A DNA stretch of 64,000 bases, from NCBI RefSeq assembly GCF_003060825.1, contig NZ_CP028922.1, positions 3,021,001 through 3,085,000 of the forward strand, written 5' to 3'. Both the position numbers and the translations under genes were made by a program. Of this stretch, positions 43,480 through 51,638 are shown piece by piece. How positions within the stretch are numbered: position 1 is the stretch's first letter; each line of letters opens with the position of its first letter. Under the pieces are notes generated by a model. The model was not told the DNA's origin. It ran no database searches and saw nothing but the letters and a program-made list of their open reading frames with translations. Source of the DNA: Paenibacillus sp. CAA11 (GTDB lineage: Bacteria > Bacillota > Bacilli > Paenibacillales > Paenibacillaceae).

Positions 43480-44358
43480 TTAGAACGGAAGGCTTTCGTC
43501 AGTAATTCCGAATGCATCCGCAGCTTTAGCGTTTTGCTCAAACTCATAACGGACACTTTGCGTATAGTCATCGTCATCGAACTTCTTCCGGTACATCACG
43601 TCCGGGTTCATCTTGATTACGATCGCGCCGAATGCTTCCGATCTCATTACGAAGCCGTGCCGACTAAGCTCTTTCATGCCGCGAGTAACCGTCTGCTCCT
43701 CTACGCCAATCTCCCGAGCTAGATCCGCCTGGCGCATGTGCTGCAGAAGATCGCCATCGCGCTCGTCCGGATTATGTACGAGATAAAGCCGCTCATAGTG
43801 AATGAACGGTATCATGCAATATAAAAGCCCGGCCGCCTGGACCGATAGGTTCCTGACGTCGGACTTCGTTTTAGTTTGATATACTTTCGTGTATCTGGCG
43901 CCTGCAATCGTTTCGCCCATCGTGTGATATTCCGGATTAACTCCGAATACCTTACGTCGGCCATCGCGCGACTCAGTAAGTACGCCAACCGAAATTAGCG
44001 TTTTAACTACGCTCTCGGCCCAGCGCTGGGACTTGCCGACTGCTCGCGCAATTTCAGCGATCCCCATCCGCTTAGGCCCATCGTATAGGTCGCCGTTTTT
44101 ATCGCGTCGCATATACGGAATGATCTTCATGACTGCACCCAGCTCGTTAATCTCGAGTACATCAGTCAGACTGCGGACTGACTCGTGGTATGACGTCACA
44201 TAATGGCGCGTGTTACGTTTTCTGGCGTCCTCTCGCTGCGCATATTGACGTTTGCGTTCACGCTCTTCGACCGATTCGTGCACGTATCCATCTACCGGAA
44301 AGCTCTCCCGATATTGGCCGAGTGCTTCATCGTAATATACATACGCGTCGTTATTCAT
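43480..44358 (-). CDS. Winged-helix protein, possible replication or late regulator
   Basis: A 292-residue protein starting at ATG 44358, nine bases after GGAGG. Two winged-helix regions are visible: residues about 95-150 (IAEIARAVGKSQRWAESVVK) and 215-260 (ADLAREIGVEEQTVTRGMKE). The first 60 residues are highly charged. Layout recalls plasmid RepL-like or phage replication initiators and also transcription regulators; the iteron-like repeats beside it favour a DNA-site-binding role. Function is inferred only. Confidence 0.6.
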   Translation of the reverse strand: MNNDAYVYYDEALGQYRESFPVDGYVHESVEERERKRQYAQREDARKRNTRHYVTSYHESVRSLTDVLEINELGAVMKIIPYMRRDKNGDLYDGPKRMGIAEIARAVGKSQRWAESVVKTLISVGVLTESRDGRRKVFGVNPEYHTMGETIAGARYTKVYQTKTKSDVRNLSVQAAGLLYCMIPFIHYERLYLVHNPDERDGDLLQHMRQADLAREIGVEEQTVTRGMKELSRHGFVMRSEAFGAIVIKMNPDVMYRKKFDDDDYTQSVRYEFEQNAKAADAFGITDESLPF

Positions 44359-44599
44359 CCGCAAATACCTCCGACGCATCGCCTAGAACCTTGATATCGA
44401 CGAACAACTCATCGTCTCCATCGTGAGATTTCAGGAAGTTGTTAGGCCGAGCAATCAGGCCGTCAAGAGCTGTCAGCAGCTTTCCGTCAATTTTGTGAAC
44501 ATGCGCAAATATTGCTAAAGTAGCGCTAGAGCTGATACACATCATACGTTCGCTCTTATACTCGATTATGCAGTTAATTTGATATCTACGTTTACTCAA
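44351..44599 (-). CDS. Small phage protein of unknown function
   Basis: An 82-residue protein starting at TTG 44599, eight bases after GAGGAG; overlaps the wHTH gene by 8 bp. Sequence (RRYQINCIIEYKSERMMCIS, LFVDIKVLGDASEVFADE) looks like a small alpha-beta fold. Unknown role. Confidence 0.55.
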   Translation of the reverse strand: MSKRRYQINCIIEYKSERMMCISSSATLAIFAHVHKIDGKLLTALDGLIARPNNFLKSHDGDDELFVDIKVLGDASEVFADE

Positions 44600-44658
44600 T
44601 GCTCGCTCTCCTCACCGTTTAAAATGGCGCAAGGATGTGCGGAGTCTGCCCGCAACAT
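44596..44658 (-). CDS. Possible 20-codon leader peptide
   Basis: GGAGG four bases before ATG 44658; 20 codons ending at a TGA that overlaps the TTG start of the next gene. Two tandem hairpins (GACCGC/GCGGTC and TTCCC/GGGAA) lie just upstream near 44730-44765. The coupling is suggestive, not proof. Confidence 0.35.
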   Translation of the reverse strand: MLRADSAHPCAILNGEESEH

Positions 44659-44842
44659 TCGTCCTCCGAGCGTTTTATTTAATCTGTGCGGAGCCTTTCG
44701 GACATCCGCGACCGCAAGGGCCACTGTTCCCAAACGGGAATAAGACCGCACTAAGGCGGTCCTCTCATATACGTAGGCACATTTAGGAGAAAAATGCACG
44801 GTCATTGAAGGAATTTCTAGCAAAAAGTCGAAATTATTTACT

Positions 44843-45037
44843 ATGAAAACGTTAAATTCTGATATTGATTTATTCATTGCAGCCCTTACGCAAGATCGAG
44901 TCACTGTGGTTGAGAAGGATACAGGCAAGATCGCAGACTACGGCGGTCCAGTTGATTACTTCTCCTTCAACGCGGTACGGATAGGTGGTGTTTATTACAC
45001 GCGTGCCGCAAATATTTTTCGAGTAAATCGTACATAG
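44843..45037 (+). CDS. Small plus-strand phage protein
   Basis: A 64-residue protein (LNSDIDLFIAALTQDRVTVV, FNAVRIGGVYYTRAAN) with a weak ribosome site. It reads against its minus-strand neighbours. A competing minus-strand frame of 110 codons covers the same bases but has no ribosome site. Confidence 0.45.
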   Translation: MKTLNSDIDLFIAALTQDRVTVVEKDTGKIADYGGPVDYFSFNAVRIGGVYYTRAANIFRVNRT

Positions 45038-45053
45038 GGAGATGTTTTAACTC

Positions 45054-45284
45054 ATGTTTGACTTTCTAAAGTATAGGGATGGGAAGGCCGTGACTGTTCG
45101 GTATATCCCATCTGGTAAAGAGGAGACTTTTATTATCGGCCGTGATATTGACCGTGACGAGGTAATCGAGAGAATAGACAAAAAGAAAAGAGTAATTCAT
45201 GCAATAATTATGTACGATGAGCGAGGTGAGGCAGTGACGAAATTGATTTCGCCAGAGGACGTAGAGTTTTGGACGCCCTCTTGA
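45054..45284 (+). CDS. Small plus-strand phage protein
   Basis: A 76-residue protein, GGGAGATG ten bases before the ATG; charged (FDFLKYRDGKAVTVRYIPSG, RIDKKKRVIHAIIMYDERGE). It follows the previous small gene by 16 bp. Unknown function. Confidence 0.5.
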   Translation: MFDFLKYRDGKAVTVRYIPSGKEETFIIGRDIDRDEVIERIDKKKRVIHAIIMYDERGEAVTKLISPEDVEFWTPS

Positions 45285-45343
45285 CGAAAATTGCAAATTA
45301 AACAATAAACCTCTATCGTTCGGAAGTGGGGCGAGTTGGTCGC

Positions 45344-45721
45344 TCATGCGTATTTCACCCCCGAATGGAAGCCGTGTTCTCTCATGCGTCGAATTTCGGC
45401 CAGTATGTGGTGGACGGCGAATGCATAGTTAATTTTTCGTTCGCGCGCATAGGATGTCTGGATGAATTGAAATCCAATTTTCCGCGCTAACCCACTCATT
45501 TTATCCGTTTTAATGCGCGCTAGAGCCACTCGGTCAACGGTCGCGTCAACAAAACGTTCAATCGCCGGCATAATGTCCTCCTCGTTCCAGGCGGTTGTAT
45601 GAGAGGTAACCATAGCCTTCTCACGATTGCAAAACAGGCCTACGATATTGCCTAGCGTATCTCTCGTCTCACTTACGACATGCTCTTCGTTACAGAAGCG
45701 ACAGTATGTTCTACGTTCCAT
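45344..45721 (-). CDS. Zinc-finger-like early protein
   Basis: A 125-residue protein with CRFC near the start and another C at about residue 31, suggesting a small metal site. The rest is helical (DATVDRVALARIKTDKMSGL, VHHILAEIRRMREHGFHSG). Family not recognised. It lies in the early block, with a 20-bp run-in to its GGAGG-containing leader. Confidence 0.55.
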   Translation of the reverse strand: MERRTYCRFCNEEHVVSETRDTLGNIVGLFCNREKAMVTSHTTAWNEEDIMPAIERFVDATVDRVALARIKTDKMSGLARKIGFQFIQTSYARERKINYAFAVHHILAEIRRMREHGFHSGVKYA

Positions 45722-45797
45722 TCGTCGAAACCTCCATTTAGTTTGAATTTTATATAGTCATGAAACCTATAAAAATACACGGTCAAACGGTAACTTT

Positions 45798-46265
45798 TTA
45801 ATCGGATGCGACAATCATTCCGCCTTTGTGCCGTCCGTTAATTGTCCAAGAGTCATCTGGTGTGCCATCAAGCCCGGCCGAATTGTTACCTCGTTCCTCA
45901 AAGCTATACCTTTCGTGCTTATTTCGAACCATAGCCAATGCCTTTTCGGACATAAATGTATAGACTAACGGGTCATACCCCGCAGATATCCACGCCTTCA
46001 ATCGTTGGGCTGTTTCATCAGGAAAAGACTCCCCGGTAATGTACTCGTAATAGCCAGTCAAATCAGAGATCGTAGTTCTCTTCTCAGCCATTGTCATAAC
46101 GCACCCTGTTAGCTTGCTTGTTACAACGCTAAGCATCAGTCTATTGTTCGTGCCCTTAGTAAAAGCGCCCACCCAAAAATATCCTTCAGTCCATACATCT
46201 CTCAGGTTGCCCTTAGGAGCTTCAACATCAGTCGGAACTTGGAGTTTATAAGCTAATGTTGTCAT
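45798..46265 (-). CDS. Conserved early protein of unknown function
   Basis: A 155-residue protein starting at the second ATG (46265), eight bases after GGGG; the first ATG is only two bases away. Readable parts: RDVWTEGYFWVGAFTKGTNN, VYTFMSEKALAMVRNKHERY. It may be an enzyme fragment or DNA-modification accessory; nothing secure. Confidence 0.5.
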   Translation of the reverse strand: MTTLAYKLQVPTDVEAPKGNLRDVWTEGYFWVGAFTKGTNNRLMLSVVTSKLTGCVMTMAEKRTTISDLTGYYEYITGESFPDETAQRLKAWISAGYDPLVYTFMSEKALAMVRNKHERYSFEERGNNSAGLDGTPDDSWTINGRHKGGMIVASD

Positions 46266-46354
46266 TTCCATTTCCCCTTTGTATTTTAATGTAAGCCGGA
46301 ACCCTCCGACCTGGTGGTTTACACTAAAAGAAAGTAATATGCAAAATCAGGAAC

Positions 46355-47269
46355 TCATGCCGCTCTAGCTTTAGATAGCGATTTTCTCAATGTGCTTTCC
46401 TCGATGCCCAAACGTTCGGCCAAGTATCTAAAATTAATCCGATAGCTCCCCCTATCATCAACTTTGTAACGAGCCATGTTCCCTGTTCTAATGTCCTCAG
46501 TAACAATATCGTAAACTTTTTGGATACGTTGCCGTTGGGCTTTAGTTAATCGGGCCATCCGCTGCTCTGCCATCCTCGCAGTAACTCCTGGTGCGAATAC
46601 AATCTCCCAAGCGTTTGGCTCTGATGGAGTCACGTAAATATTCCGGTACCTTCCGGACTCGTCTCGCCGGCCGAGCCTACGTGTGCCGGTTTGTTTTAGT
46701 TGAAGCCGGATATACTCCGTTGCAAAGGCTCGGTTTATGTAACGAACCATTTCTTTCTCGCTCCGGGAAGTATCCACGCAAGAAAAGGCGTACTTTAGAG
46801 CTGGAATAATTAACGCAGGTTCCAGCTCAGCGACCGCCTCCTCGATCGCATCAGAACTGGCTACTAAGTGCTCTCTGTATCGCCGTATAGCCTCACAGAG
46901 AGAAGCAAATTGTTCTCCCCCAAGGTACGACAAGATTTGTTTATTATGTGTCATTAAAGAACCAAAGTCAGGCTCCGAAAAAATGTCGATCCCGAGGTCA
47001 TCCTTAATTGCTTTCCGGTAGCTTGGTAGGTCTTCAGGATCGTAACTAGTCGATTGTCGTTTGTATTTTGCTGCTTTCATCTTACCGAGTAAGATCATGT
47101 TAATTCTAAATGCAATGTACATGCCGTGTTCCTCAAAGTCGAAACCGCGCCGCATTAAATGAAATTTAATTCGCATGTAGTCAAGAACCTTATAAATAAT
47201 CCACTCATCAGCGTATTTTTGGTATGCAACTACTCTACTTTTAAATCTGTCTCGGTCCAGCATTGGCAT
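46355..47269 (-). CDS. Sigma-like / HTH early regulator candidate
   Basis: A 304-residue protein starting at ATG 47269, eight bases after GGGAGG; the longer frame from TTG 47323 has no site. The C-terminal 90 residues carry an HTH (NFRYLAERLGIEESTLRKSL), and the block before it (RMARLTKAQRQRIQKVYDIV) resembles phage transcription regulators. The N-terminal 200 residues are helical. It is the first gene behind the operator-flanked promoter at 47376-47436, so it may control later genes. Confidence 0.55.
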   Translation of the reverse strand: MPMLDRDRFKSRVVAYQKYADEWIIYKVLDYMRIKFHLMRRGFDFEEHGMYIAFRINMILLGKMKAAKYKRQSTSYDPEDLPSYRKAIKDDLGIDIFSEPDFGSLMTHNKQILSYLGGEQFASLCEAIRRYREHLVASSDAIEEAVAELEPALIIPALKYAFSCVDTSRSEKEMVRYINRAFATEYIRLQLKQTGTRRLGRRDESGRYRNIYVTPSEPNAWEIVFAPGVTARMAEQRMARLTKAQRQRIQKVYDIVTEDIRTGNMARYKVDDRGSYRINFRYLAERLGIEESTLRKSLSKARAA

Positions 47270-47375
47270 AATAAAGTCCTCCCAAATCAGATAATGTGAC
47301 CACTTTGATTTTGGTGTTGACAAATAAACGATTACGCCTTATACTTATATTGTGATGATAAGTTAAGATCGGAAT

Positions 47376-47436
47376 CTATTGCCGAAAATTAGTGGTCCAT
47401 TTTTCAGTATACCACTTTTTTCTCTTTTCGCAATAG
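47376..47436 (-). promoter_or_regulatory. Early promoter inside a large dyad operator
   Basis: TTGCGA and TATACT with a 16-bp spacer on the minus strand. Flanking arms CTATTGC-CGAAAA and TTTTCG-CAATAG form a 61-bp dyad, and an inner pair AGTGG/CCACT overlaps the start point. Confidence 0.7.
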
Positions 47437-47454
47437 GTTTTTTATTTTTTTCAC

Positions 47455-47910
47455 TTAAGCCTCCACGACGGCATCATAATCCGCCTCCGCCTTCTCACGC
47501 GCCTCCCTTTCCGCCTTGAGTTGCGCCTTAACCTCGCGCAACTCGCGCACGGTCATTTCGTCGACCGTCTTTACTGCGCCCGTGGACGGAATGGTGTGCG
47601 GCTGGGAAACGAACTCGCTGCGATCAATGTCGGATGGGAGCGAGAGCATTTCGAAGATTTTTCCGGCTGGAATTGCGTACGACGTCGTACGGTCTCCGAA
47701 CTGCTCGTACGCTTGAATCATCCGTGTTGCCGTCTGCGGCGCGACGTCAACTTCTCGTAGCCATTCGTACCATCCCCCAAACCCTTCCGCCAGCTTCGTT
47801 TCCTTTACGTGCTTCAACCGTTTGCCTATTTCGAATATTGCTTCGCCGGCTACGCGTTTGTAGGCGTTGATCTCCGCTGTGATTGTCGATAAGTCTGTTA
47901 ATTGCGTCAT
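47455..47910 (-). CDS. DUF3102 domain protein
   Basis: A 151-residue protein starting at ATG 47910 (GGGAGG). The N-terminal region ([40 protein letters not shown]) matches the DUF3102 family of phage and plasmid proteins that show an HTH-like core, and the end is a charged coiled coil ([20 protein letters not shown]). Likely DNA-binding; exact role unknown. Confidence 0.75.
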   Translation of the reverse strand: MTQLTDLSTITAEINAYKRVAGEAIFEIGKRLKHVKETKLAEGFGGWYEWLREVDVAPQTATRMIQAYEQFGDRTTSYAIPAGKIFEMLSLPSDIDRSEFVSQPHTIPSTGAVKTVDEMTVRELREVKAQLKAEREAREKAEADYDAVVEA

Positions 47911-47987
47911 ATAGCTGCCTCCCCATCGCTTGATACCCGACGTGCGCACACTCTCCCGAGATCCTACTCTATCTCACGTAACCCAGG

Positions 47988-48716
47988 TCACGCCCCGCAC
48001 CGTTTAAACCGCCGCGCCTTCAATTCCGCTAAACCCTCTACGTAACAGTCGTAAAATAGCCCGGTCGGACTGTATACGTCTCCTCGCGGCAACCCTGTCG
48101 TCATGTCGACCGCTTTATCGAAGTACCGCTCGGCTGCAAACTGGATCGCGTCCGGCTCTATTGCATCACCAAATCGACGGCTTAACATCGCGTAGATGTC
48201 CTCAAAGTAGTGATCGTAGAGGCTTGCGGTGTCATTGAGCGGCAGGCGGCGTAATACTCGAGTAAGAGTCGTTAAAACGCGAGTATCGCGCGTCTTACTT
48301 ACTTCCTCCTTAGAGTCATTATTATTTATATTATTAATAACTAGTGGCGGGTTATCCGTGTCCGGAACCTCCATATCCGGAAAATCCGTATGTGAAAAGT
48401 CGCCGCTCGGTCGCTCATATACAACCGTCTCCGTTCCGGTAATTCTCCCGTTCTCGCGCGCCTGCCTCCGCTCTACATAGCCGCACGATTCCAGCTCTTT
48501 GAGCGCGGAGTAAACAGCGTCTCTCCCGTCTCTTGAGCGCTTGATTAGATCCGTTGTATAAACCGTCCAGTTGCTCGGCTTGCTCAGCAAATAAGCCAGC
48601 ATCCCCTTCGCCTTCCACGAGAGCCGCGTATCCCCTAAAAAGTATGTATCAAGCACCGCGTAGCCGCTTTCACGTTTGCTGACGCGGACAATGCCAGTCT
48701 GTTTGCTATCGCTCAT
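47988..48716 (-). CDS. Phage replication initiator / replisome organiser
   Basis: A 242-residue protein. Residues 15-105 form a winged helix of the RepA_N/replisome-organiser kind (LDTYFLGDTRLSWKAKGMLA, WTVYTTDLIKRSRDGRDAVY). An Asn-rich linker and a C-terminal helical domain (FAAERYFDKAVDMTTG) follow, a pattern seen in DnaD/DnaB-type loaders. A promoter with a LexA box precedes it. It would load the host helicase at the phage origin. Confidence 0.72.
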   Translation of the reverse strand: MSDSKQTGIVRVSKRESGYAVLDTYFLGDTRLSWKAKGMLAYLLSKPSNWTVYTTDLIKRSRDGRDAVYSALKELESCGYVERRQARENGRITGTETVVYERPSGDFSHTDFPDMEVPDTDNPPLVINNINNNDSKEEVSKTRDTRVLTTLTRVLRRLPLNDTASLYDHYFEDIYAMLSRRFGDAIEPDAIQFAAERYFDKAVDMTTGLPRGDVYSPTGLFYDCYVEGLAELKARRFKRCGA

Positions 48717-48765
48717 ATCGACATACTCCTACTCCAAAAAAAAAGTTAATAAATACGAAACTTAA

Positions 48766-48779
48766 CGAACCTATGTTCG
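48766..48779. promoter_or_regulatory. LexA (SOS) box upstream of the replication gene
   Basis: CGAACCTATGTTCG matches the Firmicute LexA consensus CGAAC-N4-GTTCG exactly at the arms, two bases downstream of a TATAAT at 48781-48786 on the minus strand. Confidence 0.7.
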
Positions 48780-48780
48780 T

Positions 48781-48789
48781 ATTATATAG
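48781..48789 (-). promoter_or_regulatory. Extended -10 promoter of the replication gene
   Basis: TGCTATATAAT on the minus strand gives TGN-TATATA or TATAAT; the -35 region is poor. Confidence 0.55.
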
Positions 48790-49034
48790 CATAAGGGAGC
48801 GGACGACACGGTGCCTGACCCGGACTTAATCCCGGCCGCATCGCCCGCAGAATACTAATCTATGTCAACGCGCCTGCCTGACGGAGCCCGCTAAGCTCCG
48901 GACGCGGTATTAACGGGACCGACCGGAATGTTGGCGCAAACCGGTCGGTACTGCTCAGGCACACCCTCGCATGGCGATCCTCTCCGTTGCAGCGGATAGG
49001 TACGAGGTAAGGCAATATGCGTCACCTCCGCTTA
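48787..49034. other. Gene-free stretch with a strong hairpin
   Basis: About 250 bp without a supported gene. ACCGACCGG and CCGGTCGGT (48918-48926, 48941-48949) pair perfectly; a second stem GGAGC...GCTCC lies near 48892-48905. It may be a terminator-like or origin element. Confidence 0.45.
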
Positions 49035-49397
49035 TCAGCCGTTGGCGCGGCCGGCATCATCGGTGGGCAGATGAAATTCAAAGTCTCCTTGTAGATAGCT
49101 CATTAAGTCAGTGTGCAAAAAGTCAAACGCGCTCATGTTGGCAAGACGGTTGTACATCTCCTCGATAATGATGTCACCGCGGCCCGTGTCGTTCGCAAGA
49201 ATAACGCCGGCCCGTTCCTCATGCGCGAGATAAAGCGAGTCGCGTCCCTCAACCTTTCGGACCGCGCGCAGCCAAAGCAGGCCCTCGCTAATGTACATCG
49301 CCATACCATCAGCGACAAGGTATCCGATATCCTCTTGATACCCGTGCTCAAACTCGTATGGACCGTCAATTATTGATATCCGCTTAAATCGACTCAT
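49035..49397 (-). CDS. Conserved early protein of unknown function
   Basis: A 120-residue acidic protein (FEHGYQEDIGYLVADGMAMY, LAHEERAGVILANDTGRGDI) starting at ATG 49397 after AAAGGAG. Coupled to the 38-aa gene above by ATGA. Function unknown. Confidence 0.6.
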   Translation of the reverse strand: MSRFKRISIIDGPYEFEHGYQEDIGYLVADGMAMYISEGLLWLRAVRKVEGRDSLYLAHEERAGVILANDTGRGDIIIEEMYNRLANMSAFDFLHTDLMSYLQGDFEFHLPTDDAGRANG

Positions 49398-49510
49398 GCG
49401 ATCAGCTCCTTTGCGATGATAATGAGGGCGTACAGGATACGTATTAGTTTCTTGCGGTCAATTCTCTTCGGCGCATTATGCCGAGTATACTGCGGTGTAT
49501 AGGCGATCAA
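49394..49510 (-). CDS. Overlapping small membrane peptide (38 aa)
   Basis: TTG 49510 lies nine bases after AAAGGAGG, inside the end of the gene above. The product begins MIAYTPQYTRHNAPKRIDRK and ends in a single hydrophobic helix (ILYALIIIAKELIA). Its TGA overlaps the next ATG. Both ribosome site and coupling support it. Confidence 0.6.
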   Translation of the reverse strand: MIAYTPQYTRHNAPKRIDRKKLIRILYALIIIAKELIA

Positions 49511-49922
49511 GCTGGCCCGCCTCCTTTCCGTTTACCACGAAGCCGAGACGCTGAGCCTCGGATGGCGTTACGCTCACGGAGCCAAGGACTGCGCGGTTAG
49601 AAACGCCTGTGATGTACCGGAAGTTAACGGCCGGAACGCGGATTACCTGGTTAGTGCCGAGCAGCTCCGCAATATAACGCTTGCCGATCAAGCGCGGCTC
49701 TATGACGTAGCGGATCTGCAGGTCAACAGTGTAGCCTAGCGCCTCAAGTTGCGCAGGTGTCGCTTGGATGACGTCGCCGGTCCAGCGCCGGTCCAGATTC
49801 GGGAAAATGGCGAGAAACAGCGGTAGTCTTACGGTGATATGGCGGCGTTTGTAGTTAACGTGGATTAGGCCAGTGCGGCAGTTGCGGTAATAACCGAGTT
49901 CGAACGTAGGGATAATTTTCAT
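49476..49922 (-). CDS. Conserved early protein of unknown function
   Basis: A 148-residue basic beta-rich protein (GYYRNCRTGLIHVNYKRRHI, VIEPRLIGKRYIAELLGTNQ) with GGAGG nine bases before the ATG. First gene of the leftward early transcript, facing the 50132 repressor-like gene. Function unknown. Confidence 0.6.
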   Translation of the reverse strand: MKIIPTFELGYYRNCRTGLIHVNYKRRHITVRLPLFLAIFPNLDRRWTGDVIQATPAQLEALGYTVDLQIRYVIEPRLIGKRYIAELLGTNQVIRVPAVNFRYITGVSNRAVLGSVSVTPSEAQRLGFVVNGKEAGQLDRLYTAVYSA

Positions 49923-50005
49923 GTCGTGGAACCTCCTAATTGATTAGATTGAAACTCTTTGATAAGATGAACGTATTAGTTCTATAGATGTGAAATTTAC
50001 ATACT

Positions 50006-50111
50006 ACTGTAAACCAAATGCACATTACAGTGTTTATTTCGTTGATTTCAGTATATACAGTGTAGCGTGCATTGTCAACAGCTTAATTAATATTTTAAAC
50101 ACTGTAGTGTT
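50006..50111. promoter_or_regulatory. Divergent control region with AACACT operators
   Basis: ACTGT at 50006, ACAGTGTT at 50027, ACAGTGT at 50057, and the full palindrome AACACTGTAGTGTT at 50098-50111. The plus promoter TTGTCA / TTAAAC (50072-50100, 17 bp) overlaps the last operator. Confidence 0.65.
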
Positions 50112-50131
50112 GAATTATATGGAGGTTCGTA

Positions 50132-50350
50132 ATGATTAAAGTTCACTTATCGCGCATAATGGGTGAGAAAAGGGTTAATATAGCGGAGTTATCCAGGATG
50201 ACGGGACTTCATAGAAACGGAATAACTCGCTTGTATAACGAGGATACAGATGGGGTTAAGTTTGAAACACTCGATAAGATATGCAAGGTACTCGGCTGCA
50301 GGGTTGGGGATGTTATTGAATATGTGGAGGATGAAAATGGAGAAAATTAA
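50132..50350 (+). CDS. Small XRE-family repressor (Cro/CI-like)
   Basis: A 72-residue HTH protein (LSRIMGEKRVNIAELSRMTG, LHRNGITRLYNEDTD) of the Cro/YozG kind, with GGAGG before the ATG. It reads away from the early operon and likely represses its own promoter and the leftward one through the AACACT sites. Confidence 0.82.
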   Translation: MIKVHLSRIMGEKRVNIAELSRMTGLHRNGITRLYNEDTDGVKFETLDKICKVLGCRVGDVIEYVEDENGEN

Positions 50351-50429
50351 GGGTGGTTTGATCGGGCTTACGTCCGTTTCAATTTCTTTTGGCGTTGTGT
50401 ATAAGATACTCGCTAATCTTATGTCTTGA
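50337..50429 (+). CDS. Small membrane peptide (30 aa)
   Basis: GGAGG is six bases before ATG 50337, overlapping the end of the repressor gene. Product: MEKIKGGLIGLTSVSISFGV then VYKILANLMS, one transmembrane helix. It is co-transcribed with the repressor and ends before a terminator. Confidence 0.55.
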   Translation: MEKIKGGLIGLTSVSISFGVVYKILANLMS

Positions 50430-50460
50430 GCCGCAACATAACTATACATAAAGCATCGGC

Positions 50461-50488
50461 CGCCCAGCGTTAAGAGGGCGGTTTTTTC
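50461..50488 (+). terminator. Rho-independent terminator
   Basis: CCGCCC and GGGCGG around ten bases, followed by six T residues. Confidence 0.85.
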
Positions 50489-50677
50489 GTGGGATCGTAA
50501 GGGTACTTACAATATGCGTACCCTCGGAGATGGCATGACCACAGTGCATTTAACGCACGCTGGTTCTAAATAGCAAAGACACGCGGAATAGAATACCCTC
50601 ATTTAAGATGATAGTATTCAATGTGTAAAATAGTGCAAATAGACGTTTACCAATTTTGGCGCGGATAAAATTCGTTG

Positions 50678-50706
50678 TTGACAAATTGGGCCACGCGTGG
50701 TATTTT
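50678..50706 (+). promoter_or_regulatory. Promoter with palindromic spacer
   Basis: TTGACA and TATTTT, 17 bp apart; the spacer holds the perfect palindrome CCACGCGTGG (50691-50700). No plus-strand gene follows closely. Confidence 0.6.
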
Positions 50707-50919
50707 ATTAAATCTTTTTAGATCTTAAAGACTTTAAATCTTTAAAGATCTTTACTCAGTTATTCACTTCGTTCATAACTTCGTACCGCTCCGGTACAAA
50801 AACCGTACCGAAACGGAATATATACACACATTCGACTGCGCGTGCAGTTAAATAAAAGAGAAAAACCGTACCCGATGCGCCGCGCCTGCCATCCTCACTG
50901 TCCCTCGCCACCCTTCCCC

Positions 50920-51010
50920 GTGAAAATAGCGATTTTAAGCGTGAAATTAGCGCGTTTCATATCGAGAGGGGACGATTATCCCTCCCGGTGAAAATAGGCG
51001 GTAATTTCAC
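50920..51010. repeat. GTGAAATTAGCG repeat cluster, copy B
   Basis: GTGAAAATAGCG at 50920, GTGAAATTAGCG at 50941 (again 21 bp later), GTGAAAATAGGCG at 50988, inverse GGTAATTTCAC to 51010; arranged like copy A at 41925-42015. Confidence 0.75.
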
Positions 51011-51152
51011 GGTGGTTTTATGGGCGATGAAATTGGAAGCGGACATGTGCGTACTTACCGTTTGTAAGTGTAGAAAAGTGCAAATCATGCGGCGAGTGCA
51101 GGCGCTTCAAAGTTCGGCCTTCCTCATGAATCAGTGACGGTGTAGTTTGAAA

Positions 51153-51356
51153 CTACATCGACCTTAACCGCCGTTTCTTCGCGGTCGGTGCGGATGCTGG
51201 CCGAAGTTTTCCGTCTGCGGACTCGACATGTTCAACTGCTGATTTTTCAGCGGTTGAAATTACATCCACACCGCGAGTCCAGTGCAAAACTGTAGTATTA
51301 TGAACGCCCAGCCATGCGCCAATCAAACGGTAACTCTTACCTTTCTGGCGGCCTGC
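51153..51356 (-). pseudogene. HTH/ParB-like gene fragment
   Basis: Open after TAG 51357 and closed at 51153, no start codon. It encodes KGKSYRLIGAWLGVHNTTVL, an HTH, then ADGKLRPASAPTAKKRR, a pattern of partition or phage DNA-binding proteins. The 5' part is lost. Confidence 0.45.
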
Positions 51357-51545
51357 CTAATTGACAGGTTGGTTTTGAATGTGCGAGTTGCAGGCTTGCG
51401 TGATTCGTTGATAATGCTATCAGCTCAAGCCCTCAATAGTAATGAGTGCTCGCTCGTCCTAAGAGCCATCACCCAATATATGCGCGTAACGCTCCTGGAC
51501 GATGAGAAAACAGCGCATATACCGCACTATATAGCGAATCTGAGC

Positions 51546-51559
51546 GTGAAATTAGGCGG
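51546..51559. repeat. GTGAAATTAGGCGG, single repeat copy C
   Basis: One unit of the repeat family seen at 41925-42015 and 50920-51010. Confidence 0.5.
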
Positions 51560-51638
51560 TCTGTGTGCGGTTGAGAGGTAACAAATCGTCCGATTATGTG
51601 GTTACGGAATAGCAGCGCCAAGCCAGGAAAGAGACGAA

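Larger units (their letters stand above)
50489..51152. other. Gene-free region with promoter, palindromes and repeats
   Basis: About 660 bp without a supported gene. Besides the promoter and repeat cluster B listed separately, GATCTTAAAG/CTTTAAAGATC forms an A+T-rich near palindrome at about 50719-50750. The mix of iteron-like repeats and an A+T-rich palindrome would suit an origin, as inference. Confidence 0.45.

Noticed and set aside
44596-44928. A 110-codon minus-strand frame
   Set aside because: No ribosome site, overlaps two tandem hairpins and a better plus-strand gene; only its last 20 codons have a good site and are listed separately.
51282-51581. A 99-codon plus-strand frame
   Set aside because: Runs opposite to the HTH fragment, no ribosome site, cysteine-rich without pattern.
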